Positions 15,048-23,968 are shown, counted from the stretch's first letter. The stretch is 32,863 bases of DNA from Pseudomonadota bacterium (GCA_023394965.1 JAEWZX010000043.1:1-32863); one strand, 5' to 3'. The notes: generated from the letters alone by a model not told the origin. Translations and numbers: made by a program.

Positions 15048-15659
15048 ATGCTATTCTACGACAGCCCCAATCCTGCGCCAAATCCGCGCCGGGTGCGCAT
15101 TTTCGCCGCTGAGAAGGGTATCGACCTTCCGTCCAAGGAAGTCTCCATCCCCAAGCGCGAGCAGAAGGCGCCCGACTTTGTCGCAAAGAACCCGCGCGGT
15201 CAGACGCCGATTCTTGAACTAGACGACGGCACAGTGATCGCCGAGAGCGTCGCGATCATGCGGTATCTCGAAGCAGAGTATCCCGATCCGCCTCTCTTCG
15301 GGCGATCCTCCCGTGAGATTGCTGCAATCGAGATGTGGAATCGCCGAACAGAGATGATTCTGATGCCACCAGTCGCCGCGGTCTGGGTTCATACGCATCC
15401 CTTTACCGCTGCGCTGCCGGGACGAAATGCCGAATGGGGGGAAGCGAACCGTTCGCATGTGGACGAAGCCCTGCGTTTTTTCGACACATCACTTGAAGAG
15501 CGCCAATTCTTGGCAGGAGAGGCCTTCAGCGCCGCCGATATTCTGCTGCTGACCACGGTGGACTTCGCCAAGTTCATTGGCCTGGAAGTATCCGGAAAAT
15601 GCGCCAATCTTGCAGGCTGGCACGAACGTGTATCGGCTCGGGCAAGCGCGCAGGCCTGA
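15048..15659 (+). CDS. Glutathione S-transferase family protein
   Basis: 203 residues with the GST fold: N-terminal thioredoxin-like domain (FYDSPNPAPNPRRVRIFAAEKGI, cis-proline region KNPRGQTPILELDDGTVIAESVAIMRYLE) and a helical C-terminal domain with FSAADILLLTTVDFAKFIG. The glutathione contact residues QTPILEL and ESVAI are present. GGGAGA precedes the ATG by about 8 nt. The substrate is unknown. It follows mce after 24 bp inside the propionate series, but no step of that pathway needs a GST, so a detoxification or accessory role is only a guess. Confidence 0.88.
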   Translation: MLFYDSPNPAPNPRRVRIFAAEKGIDLPSKEVSIPKREQKAPDFVAKNPRGQTPILELDDGTVIAESVAIMRYLEAEYPDPPLFGRSSREIAAIEMWNRRTEMILMPPVAAVWVHTHPFTAALPGRNAEWGEANRSHVDEALRFFDTSLEERQFLAGEAFSAADILLLTTVDFAKFIGLEVSGKCANLAGWHERVSARASAQA

Positions 15660-15745
15660 ATTTCTGCACCGCGCCGCAGCGGACTTGCACGGCGCCGCAT
15701 TAGCGGCCAACCCCGGCTGCGAAACAAAACGTTTGGGAGAGACGC

Positions 15746-16531
15746 GTGAGCTACGAAACCATCATCGTTGAAAAAGACGGCCCGCTTACCACCATCACGC
15801 TTGCCCGGCCCGACCGGCTGAACGCGATGCCGCCGCAGATGGCGGACGAGATTGGTGCCGCTTTTTATGATTTAGGCGATGCGCGCGCAGTGCTGATTAC
15901 GGGCGCAGGCAAGGGCTTCTGTTCGGGCGCTGATCTCGCCGCTCGGGGCGAGGGGAGCGCGCTTCAGACCAAGGGTGGCAGCCACCGGGCGCTGCAAAAT
16001 CATTACAATCCGGCGATCAATATGGTGCTGCGCGCGCCGGTGCCGGTGGTTTGCGCAGTTAACGGGCCTGCGGCAGGCGTTGGATGCAGCCTCGCGCTGG
16101 CCGGTGATTTCGTGCTTGCGGGCAAGCGCGCGTATTTCCTCCAGGCTTTCGTGAATATTGGGCTTGTGCCGGATGGTGGTTCGACCTGGCTGCTGTCTCG
16201 TGCCATTGGTCGCGCGCGTGCCACGCGGATGATGATGCTTGGCGAGAAGATCGGTGCCGAACAGGCTGAAGACTGGGGTCTGATCTACAAGGCTTGCGAC
16301 GACGCCGTGCTGATGGATGAGGCAAAGGCGTTGGCCGAGAAGCTCGCCAGTGGGCCGACGCTCGCTTACGCCACGATGAAACGCAACATTGCTACTGCGA
16401 TGGACGGCACGATCACTGAAGTACTGCTGGCCGAGGCCGAAGGTCAGCGCATTGCCGGCGCTAGCCAGGATGCAATGGAAGGTGGCATGGCCTTTCTCCA
16501 GAAGCGTAAGGCTGAATTCAAGGGCGAGTGA
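15746..16531 (+). CDS. Enoyl-CoA hydratase/isomerase family protein, PaaG-like
   Basis: Crotonase-fold protein of 261 residues starting at GTG 15746, with GGGAGAG about 7 nt upstream. The oxyanion-hole segments are FCSGADLAARG (about 58-68) and VNGPAAGVGCSLALAGD (105-121). The first catalytic Glu of true hydratases is replaced (Ser115), while the second position reads GLVPDGGSTWLL with Asp143, the acid used in the isomerase PaaG. It therefore more likely isomerises or handles an unusual enoyl-CoA than hydrates one. PaaG itself acts in phenylacetate breakdown, but no other paa gene is here. Its substrate in this operon is unknown. Confidence 0.88.
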   Translation: MSYETIIVEKDGPLTTITLARPDRLNAMPPQMADEIGAAFYDLGDARAVLITGAGKGFCSGADLAARGEGSALQTKGGSHRALQNHYNPAINMVLRAPVPVVCAVNGPAAGVGCSLALAGDFVLAGKRAYFLQAFVNIGLVPDGGSTWLLSRAIGRARATRMMMLGEKIGAEQAEDWGLIYKACDDAVLMDEAKALAEKLASGPTLAYATMKRNIATAMDGTITEVLLAEAEGQRIAGASQDAMEGGMAFLQKRKAEFKGE

Positions 16532-16647
16532 ATTTGGGATAGCCGGTGCCGCCAGGTTCCGGAGCGAGCTCGAATGATAAGTGGAGTTGGGGCAGCCCAA
16601 GCAAGCCCCTCTTTCCCTGTGCATACGATTGTGTTTTAGGACCCCGC

Positions 16648-18804
16648 ATGACCGACACGCCTAGTTACGACGACTGGAAACCCCTTGCCGATAAGGAAGT
16701 GAAGGGGCGCGACCTCACGTGGCACACGCCCGAGGGCATTGCGGTGAAGCCGCTCTATACCAGCGAGGACATGAATGGCATCGATCCCGGTGTGCCCGGT
16801 ATCGCGCCGTTCACTCGCGGGCCCTACGCCTCGATGTATACGGGGCGCCCGTGGACTATCCGGCAATATGCGGGTTTTTCTACTGCGGAAGAATCGAATG
16901 CTTTCTATCGTCGTAACCTTGCTGCGGGGCAGAAAGGCCTGTCTGTCGCTTTCGATCTTGCAACACATCGCGGCTATGACAGCGACCACCCGCGCGTGGT
17001 CGGCGATGTCGGCAAGGCGGGTGTTGCCATCGACACTGTGCGCGACATGGAAATCCTGTTCGACCAGATCCCGCTCGATACGATGAGTGTGTCGATGACG
17101 ATGAACGGTGCGGTGATCCCCGTGCTCGCTTTCTACATCGTTGCAGCAGAGCGACAGGGGGTCAGTCAGGACAAGCTTTCGGGGACCATTCAGAACGATA
17201 TCCTCAAGGAGTTCATGGTCCGCAACACGTATATATATCCGCCAGAACCGAGCATGCGGATTATCTCGGACATCATCGCATATACTTCGGCCAATATGCC
17301 GAAATTCAACAGCATTTCTATCTCTGGCTATCACATGCACGAGGCCGGAGCGACGGCGGTGCAGGAGCTGGCCTTCACCATCGCCGACGGCAAGGAATAC
17401 GCCAAGCGCGCCATGGAAGCTGGCCTCGACCTCGACGCCTTTGCGCCGCGCCTGTCCTTCTTCTGGGGCATCGGCATGAACTTCTTCATGGAAATCGCCA
17501 AGATGCGCGCCGCGCGCCATTTGTGGCACGATGTCATGACCGATCTGGGCGCGAAGACCGAAAAGTCCAAAATGCTGCGCACACATTGCCAGACCAGCGG
17601 CGTGAGCTTGCAGGAGCAGGATCCCTATAACAACGTCATCCGAACCACGATGGAGGCAATGGCGGCAGTGTTGGGCGGCACGCAGTCCCTCCACACCAAT
17701 GCATTGGACGAGGCGATTGCGCTGCCGACCGATTTCTCCGCTCGCATCGCGCGTAACACGCAGTTGGTGATCCAGGAAGAAAGCGGCATCTGCAACGTCG
17801 CAGATCCGCTGGGGGGGAGTTACTATATCGAAAGCCTCACCGCAGCCCTTCTGGAACAGGTGCGGGCGTTGCTTAAAGAAGTCGAGGCGGCAGGCGGCAT
17901 GACCGAATATGTCGCCAGTGGTAAGCCCAAGGCGCAGATCGAGGAAGCGGCTGCTGCCAAGCAGGCCAGTGTCGACCGGGGCGAGACTGTGATCGTGGGC
18001 GTGAACAAATACCGCCGCGACAAGGAAGACGAGATCGACACGCTCGATATCGACAACCACAAGGTCCGTCAGAGCCAGATCGCACGGTTGGAGAAGGTGC
18101 GCGAGGGGCGCGATGAATTTTCCTGCAAGGCCGCGCTCGATGCGCTCGCACGCGGCGCGGCGCAGCGCGAAGGCAATCTGCTTGGCCTCGCGGTCGAAGC
18201 CGCGCGTCACGATGCGACGCTTGGCGAGATTTCTGCTGCGATGGAAGATGCCTATGGCCGCTACGACACTATGCCCAAGCCAGTGCGGGGTGTCTATTCC
18301 GCGGCCTATGCTGACGACGATCGTTTTGCCCAGGTGGTCGCGGGCGTAAAAGCGGTCGAGCGTCGTCTCGGCCGTGCGCCAAAGCTGATGGTGGCGAAGA
18401 TGGGGCAGGACGGCCACGATCGCGGCGCCAATGTGATCGCTTCCGCCTTTGCTGACATGGGGTTCGAAGTGTTGAGCGGGCCGCTGTTCCAGACGCCTTC
18501 CGAAACCCGCGACATGGCGCTGGAGAACGATGTCGATGCCATCGGCGCGAGCAGCCTGGCGGCAGGGCACAAGACGTTGATCCCCGAACTGATCGGCCTG
18601 CTGAAGGAGGCCGGGCGTCCCGACATCAAGGTGATCGCGGGCGGCGTGATACCGCAGAAGGATTACGAATATCTGCGCGATGCCGGGGTGCAGGGCATCT
18701 ACGGCCCGGGTAGCAACGTGGTCGAATGTGCGGCGGATGTGCTGCGCCTCCTCGGCCACAACATGCCGCCTGCGGGCGAGGATCTGGACGAGGCGGCGGA
18801 GTAA
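16648..18804 (+). CDS. scpA: Methylmalonyl-CoA mutase
   Basis: Adenosylcobalamin-dependent isomerase converting (R)-methylmalonyl-CoA to succinyl-CoA. The single chain of 718 residues has the large TIM-barrel substrate domain (GPYASMYTGRPWTIRQYAGFS, FDLATHRGYDSDHPRV, SVSMTMNGAVIPVLAFYI, ISGYHMHEAGATAVQELAFT) and the C-terminal B12-binding domain with DGHDRG, where His590 would ligate cobalt, then SSLAAGHKTLIPEL and GGVIPQKDYEYL. I use ATG 16648 (AGGA 7 nt upstream); 34 extra upstream codons look non-coding. No MeaB/ArgK-type GTPase chaperone is found in the window. The 116-bp gap before it shows only a weak GGGGC/GCCCC pairing. Confidence 0.96.
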   Translation: MTDTPSYDDWKPLADKEVKGRDLTWHTPEGIAVKPLYTSEDMNGIDPGVPGIAPFTRGPYASMYTGRPWTIRQYAGFSTAEESNAFYRRNLAAGQKGLSVAFDLATHRGYDSDHPRVVGDVGKAGVAIDTVRDMEILFDQIPLDTMSVSMTMNGAVIPVLAFYIVAAERQGVSQDKLSGTIQNDILKEFMVRNTYIYPPEPSMRIISDIIAYTSANMPKFNSISISGYHMHEAGATAVQELAFTIADGKEYAKRAMEAGLDLDAFAPRLSFFWGIGMNFFMEIAKMRAARHLWHDVMTDLGAKTEKSKMLRTHCQTSGVSLQEQDPYNNVIRTTMEAMAAVLGGTQSLHTNALDEAIALPTDFSARIARNTQLVIQEESGICNVADPLGGSYYIESLTAALLEQVRALLKEVEAAGGMTEYVASGKPKAQIEEAAAAKQASVDRGETVIVGVNKYRRDKEDEIDTLDIDNHKVRQSQIARLEKVREGRDEFSCKAALDALARGAAQREGNLLGLAVEAARHDATLGEISAAMEDAYGRYDTMPKPVRGVYSAAYADDDRFAQVVAGVKAVERRLGRAPKLMVAKMGQDGHDRGANVIASAFADMGFEVLSGPLFQTPSETRDMALENDVDAIGASSLAAGHKTLIPELIGLLKEAGRPDIKVIAGGVIPQKDYEYLRDAGVQGIYGPGSNVVECAADVLRLLGHNMPPAGEDLDEAAE

Positions 18805-19037
18805 TGGGACGATTTGTCCGCCTGTTTTCGCTCGGTTTCGCTGTGTTTTCTGTAATCTTCTGGCTTACTGTTGACGGCATCGGCCAAGTGCGTCGGCAGA
18901 TCACGGAGGGTAGCGAGCCTTCAGATTGGGACATTTGGCTGACCAGCTCTGTGCCAGCTATCATTTGCGCTGTGATTTGTGTGCTCGTGTTCCACTGGTT
19001 CGCCAGAAAAATTATCAAGAAGATCGGCCATCAATAG
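18804..19037 (+). CDS. Second small two-helix membrane protein
   Basis: 77 residues, no family recognised. Hydrophobic segments at about 5-23 (VRLFSLGFAVFSVIFWLTV) and 46-66 (TSSVPAIICAVICVLVFHWF) flank a polar loop; the end is basic (ARKIIKKIGHQ). ATG overlaps the scpA stop by 1 nt (TAATG), and bioB starts 1 nt after its stop, so it is tightly embedded. It has no evident similarity to the 85-residue protein after pccB except topology and position. Confidence 0.7.
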   Translation: MGRFVRLFSLGFAVFSVIFWLTVDGIGQVRRQITEGSEPSDWDIWLTSSVPAIICAVICVLVFHWFARKIIKKIGHQ

Positions 19038-19038
19038 A

Positions 19039-20064
19039 ATGATCCAAATCCGCACCGACTGGACCCGCGAAGAAATCGCGGACCTTTTCAATCTTCCCTT
19101 CACCGAACTGCTGTTCCGCGCGGCCACCGTACACCGCGAGTATCACCCTCCCGAACAGGTCCAGCTCTGCACGCTGCTCTCGATCAAGACCGGCGGGTGT
19201 CCGGAGGACTGCGGCTATTGCTCGCAATCGGTCAAGGCCGACAGCGGCGTAGAGGCGACCAAGCTGATGGAGGTGCAGTCGGTCCTCCAGCGCGCGGCGC
19301 AGGCGAAGGACCAAGGCAGCCAGCGCTTCTGCATGGGCGCGGCTTGGCGCAATCCCAAGGACCGCGACATGCCCGCAATCGTCGAGATCGTGAAGGGCGT
19401 GCGCGAAATGGGGCTTGAAACCTGCATGACGCTGGGCATGCTGACGCCGAAACAGGCGGATATGCTGAGGGAAGCGGGCCTTGATTATTACAATCACAAT
19501 GTCGACACGGGCCCCGAATATTACGAGCGCGTGATCTCGACCCGCAATTACCAGGACCGGCTCGACACACTGCAGAACGTGCGCGATGCGGGCATCAACG
19601 TGTGCAGCGGCGGGATCGTGGGCATGGGCGAGACGCGCGACGACCGGGTGGGCTTCGTCCACACGCTCGCCACGCTGGAGCGGCATCCCGAAAGTGTGCC
19701 GGTCAACGCGCTGGTGCCGGTCAAGGGCACGGTGCTGGGCGATATGCTGGCTGATACCCCGCTCGCCAAGATCGACGATATCGAATTCGTCCGCACCGTG
19801 GCGGTGGCGCGCATCTGCATGCCGATGAGCATGGTGCGCCTCTCCGCCGGCCGTGAGAGCATGAGCGAGGCAACGCAAGCGCTATGCTTCCTTGCGGGTG
19901 CAAACTCGATTTTCACCGGTGACAAGCTGCTCACTGCACCCAATGCGGGCGATGATACCGATGCCGCCCTGTTCGCCAAACTGGGACTAACCGCGCTCCA
20001 GCAGGAGGAGCCTTTGCGCCGCAGTGCGAGCAAAGATTGCCGATTGAAGGAACCTGCCGAATGA
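19039..20064 (+). CDS. bioB: Biotin synthase
   Basis: Radical SAM enzyme inserting sulfur into dethiobiotin. The 341-residue protein carries the CxxxCxxC cluster at Cys54, Cys58 and Cys61 (TGGCPEDCGYCSQS), then FCMGAAWRNPKDRD, NHNVDTGPEYYERVISTRNYQDRL, the GGIVGMGE loop, VPVNALVPVKGT and the [2Fe-2S] site Arg in SMVRLSAGRE. ATG 19039 matches the family start. The product is the cofactor of PccA, encoded two genes downstream of metY, so the placement makes metabolic sense. Other bio genes are not in the window. Its stop overlaps the metY start by 4 nt (ATGA). Confidence 0.96.
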   Translation: MIQIRTDWTREEIADLFNLPFTELLFRAATVHREYHPPEQVQLCTLLSIKTGGCPEDCGYCSQSVKADSGVEATKLMEVQSVLQRAAQAKDQGSQRFCMGAAWRNPKDRDMPAIVEIVKGVREMGLETCMTLGMLTPKQADMLREAGLDYYNHNVDTGPEYYERVISTRNYQDRLDTLQNVRDAGINVCSGGIVGMGETRDDRVGFVHTLATLERHPESVPVNALVPVKGTVLGDMLADTPLAKIDDIEFVRTVAVARICMPMSMVRLSAGRESMSEATQALCFLAGANSIFTGDKLLTAPNAGDDTDAALFAKLGLTALQQEEPLRRSASKDCRLKEPAE

Positions 20065-21350
20065 CCGATCATAAGCTGGAAACGCTTGCCATTCACGCCG
20101 GAACGGAGCCCGATCCGGCTACCAATGCGCGGATCACCCCGATCTATCAGACGGCGAGTTATGTCTTCGACAGCCCCGACCATGCGGCCAAGCTGTTCAG
20201 CCTCGAAGAGTTCGGCAATATCTATTCGCGCATCATGAACCCCACAAATGATGTGCTGGAAAAGAAGATTGCGGCGCTAGAAGGGGGTGTCGGTGCACTG
20301 GCGGTGGCGTCGGGCCACGCTGCCCAACTGATTGCTTTCCACACGCTGATGGAACCGGGGCGCAACATCGTCGCCGCGAAAAAACTCTATGGCGGGTCAC
20401 TCAACCAGATGAATGAGGCGTTTCGCAAATTCGGTTGGGAAACGCGCTTCGTCGACGCCGATAATCCGGCAAATGTCGCGGCAGCCATCGACGAGAACAC
20501 CCGCTGTGTCTTTATCGAAAGCCTGGCCAATCCTGGCGGTGTGGTGAGCGATATCGCAGCAATTGCCGATGTTGCTCATGCAGGCGGCGTCCCGCTCATC
20601 GTCGACAACACCATGGCGAGCCCGGCATTGTGTCGGCCGTTCGAGCATGGCGCTGACATTGTCGTTCATTCGGTGACCAAATTCCTGAATGGCCACGGTA
20701 ATGCGGTGGGCGGCGTCATCGTGGACAGCGGCAAGTTCGACTGGAAGGCGCAAGGCGATAAATTTCCCAGTCTCACCCGACCCAATGGATCGTATCACGG
20801 TGCTGTGCTGGTGGATGCGCTGGAGCCGGTCGGGCCAATCGCCTTCATTATTGGTTGCCGTGTGCTGGGCCTGCGCGATCTAGGCCCAGCAATGGCACCG
20901 CAAAATGCCTTTCTCGCTCTGACCGGCATGGAAACGTTGGCCCTACGTATGGAGCGGCATTGCAGCAATGCACTGGCGGTAGCCAAATGGCTTGAGGCTC
21001 ACCCGAAAATCGAGTGGGTTTTCTATGCGGGGCTGGATGATAATTCGTACAAGCCGCTCGCCGACCGTTATCTTGGAGGCAAGGGCGGGGCCGTGTTCAC
21101 CTTCGGCGTGAAGGGCGGCTATGAAGCCGGTGTCAAGCTGGTGCAGAATGTGAAGCTGTTCAGCCACCTCGCAAATATCGGCGATACAAGATCGTTGATA
21201 ATCCATCCGGCATCTACGACCCACAGTCAGCTGGAAGGCGACGATCTGATCGCTGCCGGCGCCGGTCCGGATGTGGTGCGCATTTCAGTGGGGATCGAGC
21301 ATATAGATGATATTATTGCCGATCTGGAACAGGCATTGGGTTCTGTCTGA
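20061..21350 (+). CDS. metY: O-acetylhomoserine sulfhydrylase (MetY type)
   Basis: PLP enzyme of the Cys/Met metabolism family that makes homocysteine from O-acetylhomoserine and sulfide. The 429-residue length and the region ETLAIHAGTEPDPATNARITPIYQTASYVFDS with the insertion GNIYSRIMNPTNDVLEKKIAALEGG point to MetY rather than the shorter (about 400-residue) methionine gamma-lyase or cystathionine lyases. PLP contacts: Tyr55 and Arg57 (NIYSR), Asp182 (VDNTMASP) and Schiff-base Lys207 (HSVTKFLNGHG). A C-terminal STTHSQL supports the family. Co-expression with a B12 mutase and bioB is unusual; use of O-succinylhomoserine cannot be excluded. Confidence 0.9.
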   Translation: MTDHKLETLAIHAGTEPDPATNARITPIYQTASYVFDSPDHAAKLFSLEEFGNIYSRIMNPTNDVLEKKIAALEGGVGALAVASGHAAQLIAFHTLMEPGRNIVAAKKLYGGSLNQMNEAFRKFGWETRFVDADNPANVAAAIDENTRCVFIESLANPGGVVSDIAAIADVAHAGGVPLIVDNTMASPALCRPFEHGADIVVHSVTKFLNGHGNAVGGVIVDSGKFDWKAQGDKFPSLTRPNGSYHGAVLVDALEPVGPIAFIIGCRVLGLRDLGPAMAPQNAFLALTGMETLALRMERHCSNALAVAKWLEAHPKIEWVFYAGLDDNSYKPLADRYLGGKGGAVFTFGVKGGYEAGVKLVQNVKLFSHLANIGDTRSLIIHPASTTHSQLEGDDLIAAGAGPDVVRISVGIEHIDDIIADLEQALGSV

Positions 21351-21433
21351 TGGGATATCTTGATCTGACATTGCAGAGCCCCCTGGCACGGCAGCGCGAG
21401 CTGCTTTCGACGCTTTTTGGGGCACGCTTTTGA
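21350..21433 (+). CDS. Possible 27-residue ORF after metY
   Basis: ATG overlaps the metY stop by 1 nt (TGATG) and the frame runs 27 codons (MGYLDLTLQSPLARQRELLS...) to TGA at 21431-21433. The coupling is typical of this operon, but no clear ribosome site, domain or hydrophobic segment is seen. It may be a chance frame. Confidence 0.2.
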   Translation: MGYLDLTLQSPLARQRELLSTLFGARF

Positions 21434-21461
21434 CCTGCGTGCAGCAAAGGGAGAATGCAGC

Positions 21462-21878
21462 ATGATCCTGTTTTCAGCCTTGTTGCTCTTGGGTGCAGCG
21501 CAAAGCACCGCCGATGCGGATTATAAAGCAACCTGCAATCAGGCAGAAGCGGACAAAGGCATTCAGGGCGAGATGAATATCTGTGCCCATGCCGACTATC
21601 TGGCCGCAGATCGTGAAATGAATGCGCAGTGGCAGAAAACTGCGGCCCAGATGAAGCAGGCCGACAAGACCTCTGTCCCGAGTGATGGGCTTCCTGGTTA
21701 TTTCGAAGCTCTGCTTGCCGGGCAGCGGGCCTGGCTCACATTCCGTGATGCGCATTGCGTGAGCGCAGGATATTGGGCTCGCGGCGGGTCCATGCAGCCC
21801 ATGCTCGTCAGCTCGTGCCTCGAAAAGCTCACCGAGGATCGTACCCAGCAACTCCGGCAATTAGCGGATCACCCATAA
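21462..21878 (+). CDS. DUF1311/LprI-like secreted protein
   Basis: 138 residues with a signal peptide (MILFSALLLLGAAQSTADA) and the cysteine pattern of the DUF1311 family: Cys25, NICAHADYLAADREMNAQW with Cys41, and QRAWLTFRDAHC followed by another Cys near MLVSSCLEKLTEDR. LprI in mycobacteria inhibits lysozyme, but most members have no known role. GGAGAA lies about 9 nt upstream of ATG 21462. The gene ends 2 nt before pccA. A periplasmic protein in the middle of a cytoplasmic carboxylase operon is unexpected. Confidence 0.85.
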   Translation: MILFSALLLLGAAQSTADADYKATCNQAEADKGIQGEMNICAHADYLAADREMNAQWQKTAAQMKQADKTSVPSDGLPGYFEALLAGQRAWLTFRDAHCVSAGYWARGGSMQPMLVSSCLEKLTEDRTQQLRQLADHP

Positions 21879-21880
21879 TT

Positions 21881-23947
21881 ATGTTTAAGAAGATACTGAT
21901 AGCAAACCGTGGCGAGATTGCGTGCCGCGTCATCAAGACCGCGCGCCGCATGGGTATCGCGACGGTTGCGGTTTATTCCGATGCGGATGCGCGCGCGCCT
22001 TTTGTGAAGATGGCGGACGAGGCCGTACATATCGGCCCGGCACAGGCGGCGGAGAGCTATCTTGTTGCCGACAAGATCATCGCTGCCTGCAAGCAGACCG
22101 GGGCCGAGGCGGTGCATCCGGGCTATGGTTTCCTGTCCGAGCGGGCGAGCTTCGTCGAGGCGCTGGCCAAGGAGAACATCGCGTTCATCGGCCCGCCTGC
22201 CGATGCCATCGCGGCCATGGGTGACAAGATCGAATCCAAAAAGATCGCGCGCGAGGCGGGCGTGAATGTCGTCCCCGGTTTCGTCGGCGAAATCCGCGAT
22301 ACCGACCATGCGGTCGAGATCAGCAATGATATCGGCTATCCGGTGATGATGAAGGCCAGTGCTGGCGGCGGCGGCAAGGGCATGCGCCTCGCCTATAGCG
22401 AGAAGGACGTCCGCGAAGGTTTCGAGAGCGTGAAGCGCGAAGGGCTCAACTCTTTCGGCGATGACCGTGTCTTCATCGAGAAATTCATTGAAGACCCGCG
22501 CCATATCGAGATTCAGATCCTGGGCGATAAGCACGGCAATGTAATCTATCTGAATGAGCGGGAATGCTCGATCCAGCGCCGCCATCAGAAGGTGGTGGAA
22601 GAAGCGCCATCGCCCTTCGTCACGCCGCAGATGCGCAAGGCTATGGGCGAACAGTGCGTCGCGCTGTCGAAGGCGGTCGGTTATCACAGCGCGGGCACGG
22701 TCGAACTGATCGTTTCCGGCGCGGACAAGACCGGCGAGAGTTTCTATTTCCTCGAAATGAACACCCGTCTGCAGGTGGAACATCCGGTGACGGAAGCGAT
22801 CACCGGGGTCGACCTGGTCGAACAGATGATCCGCGTGGCAGCAGGTGAGAAGCTGGACATCACTCAGGACGACGTGAAGATCGACGGTTGGGCGATCGAG
22901 AACCGCGTCTATGCCGAAGATCCCTATCGCGGCTTCCTGCCATCCACAGGGCGCCTCGTGCGCTACCAGCCGCCGGTCGAACCCTGGGCCGATGACGGCG
23001 CCGAGAACGGCCGCCGCGGCGTCGACGGCATCCGGGTGGACGATGGCGTATTCGAAGGCGGCGAAGTGTCGATGTTCTACGACCCAATGATCGCCAAACT
23101 GGTTACGTGGGGGAAGACGCGTGACGAGGCGGCGGACTTGCAGATTACTGCGCTCGATGCCTTCCGTATCGAAGGGCTTGGCCACAACGTGGATTTCCTG
23201 AGTGCTATCATGCAGCACCCACGCTTTCGTTCGGGCGAGTTGACCACCGGCTTTATTGCGGAGGAATATCCCGAAGGCTTCGAAGGAGCGCCTGCTGATA
23301 CGCGACTGAAGGGTGTGCTGGCAGCGGTGGGCGGTGTGATCGCCACGGCCGATGCCGACCGTGCGCGGCGGATCGCAGGGCAATTGTCGGACGATCTTTA
23401 TGCGCCGGGCGACTGGACCATCCGTCTCGGAGAGCGCGAAGAGGGTTCGACAACGCATGATGTGCGGCTCGAAGAAAACGCACTGACCGTCGATGGCGAA
23501 CAGGTCACGATCGAGATGCAGTATACGCCGGGCGAGACGATGGTGGATGTGGCGCTGTTCGAGAACGGCGCGGGTGACGATGCCGAACCGGTCGGCACCT
23601 ATACTCTGCAACTGAAGCCAACGCGTACCGGCTATGCTGTGACGACGCGCGGAGCGACCCATCATCTGCGCATTCTGCAGACGCGCATTGCCCATCTTGC
23701 ATCGCATATGATCGAGAAGACCCCACCCGATCTGTCCAAAATGCTGATCTGCCCGATGCCGGGCCTGCTGGTGAAGCTGCATGTGGCAGAGGGCGAGGAA
23801 GTGCAGCCCGGTCAGCCGCTTGCCACGGTGGAAGCGATGAAGATGGAAAACATCCTGCGGGCAGAGAAACAGACCACCATCGCAACCATCAACGCCGCAG
23901 AAGGCGACAGCCTCACCGTCGACCAAATCATTATGGAAATGGAATAG
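21881..23947 (+). CDS. pccA: Propionyl-CoA carboxylase alpha subunit, biotin-containing
   Basis: Biotin carboxylase plus carrier; uses ATP and bicarbonate to carboxylate biotin for transfer by PccB. The 688-residue protein begins MFKKILIANRGEIACRVIKTARR (biotin carboxylase N-domain), has the ATP-grasp glycine loop MMKASAGGGGKGM, ECSIQRRHQKVVEEAPS, EMNTRLQVEHPVTE with the catalytic Arg, the BT domain linking to PccB (about 500-600), and a C-terminal biotinyl domain with Lys654 in VEAMKMEN. An upstream ATG (21755) overlaps the DUF1311 gene and is not used. The gene closes the operon and is followed by a hairpin. Confidence 0.96.
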   Translation: MFKKILIANRGEIACRVIKTARRMGIATVAVYSDADARAPFVKMADEAVHIGPAQAAESYLVADKIIAACKQTGAEAVHPGYGFLSERASFVEALAKENIAFIGPPADAIAAMGDKIESKKIAREAGVNVVPGFVGEIRDTDHAVEISNDIGYPVMMKASAGGGGKGMRLAYSEKDVREGFESVKREGLNSFGDDRVFIEKFIEDPRHIEIQILGDKHGNVIYLNERECSIQRRHQKVVEEAPSPFVTPQMRKAMGEQCVALSKAVGYHSAGTVELIVSGADKTGESFYFLEMNTRLQVEHPVTEAITGVDLVEQMIRVAAGEKLDITQDDVKIDGWAIENRVYAEDPYRGFLPSTGRLVRYQPPVEPWADDGAENGRRGVDGIRVDDGVFEGGEVSMFYDPMIAKLVTWGKTRDEAADLQITALDAFRIEGLGHNVDFLSAIMQHPRFRSGELTTGFIAEEYPEGFEGAPADTRLKGVLAAVGGVIATADADRARRIAGQLSDDLYAPGDWTIRLGEREEGSTTHDVRLEENALTVDGEQVTIEMQYTPGETMVDVALFENGAGDDAEPVGTYTLQLKPTRTGYAVTTRGATHHLRILQTRIAHLASHMIEKTPPDLSKMLICPMPGLLVKLHVAEGEEVQPGQPLATVEAMKMENILRAEKQTTIATINAAEGDSLTVDQIIMEME

Positions 23948-23968
23948 CGAAACTTCGCAGGGCATCGA

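Noticed and set aside
16636..18759. Long open frame antisense to the methylmalonyl-CoA mutase gene
   Set aside because: It mirrors the codon bias of a GC-rich gene; its translation is rich in His, Arg and Asp with no domain, while the plus strand is a clear mutase.
20061..21350. Reading this gene as methionine gamma-lyase feeding propionyl-CoA
   Set aside because: It would suit the operon, but the 429-residue length and N-terminal motifs match the MetY group better.
21869..23965. Long open frame antisense to pccA
   Set aside because: Same antisense effect; pccA has full-length family motifs.
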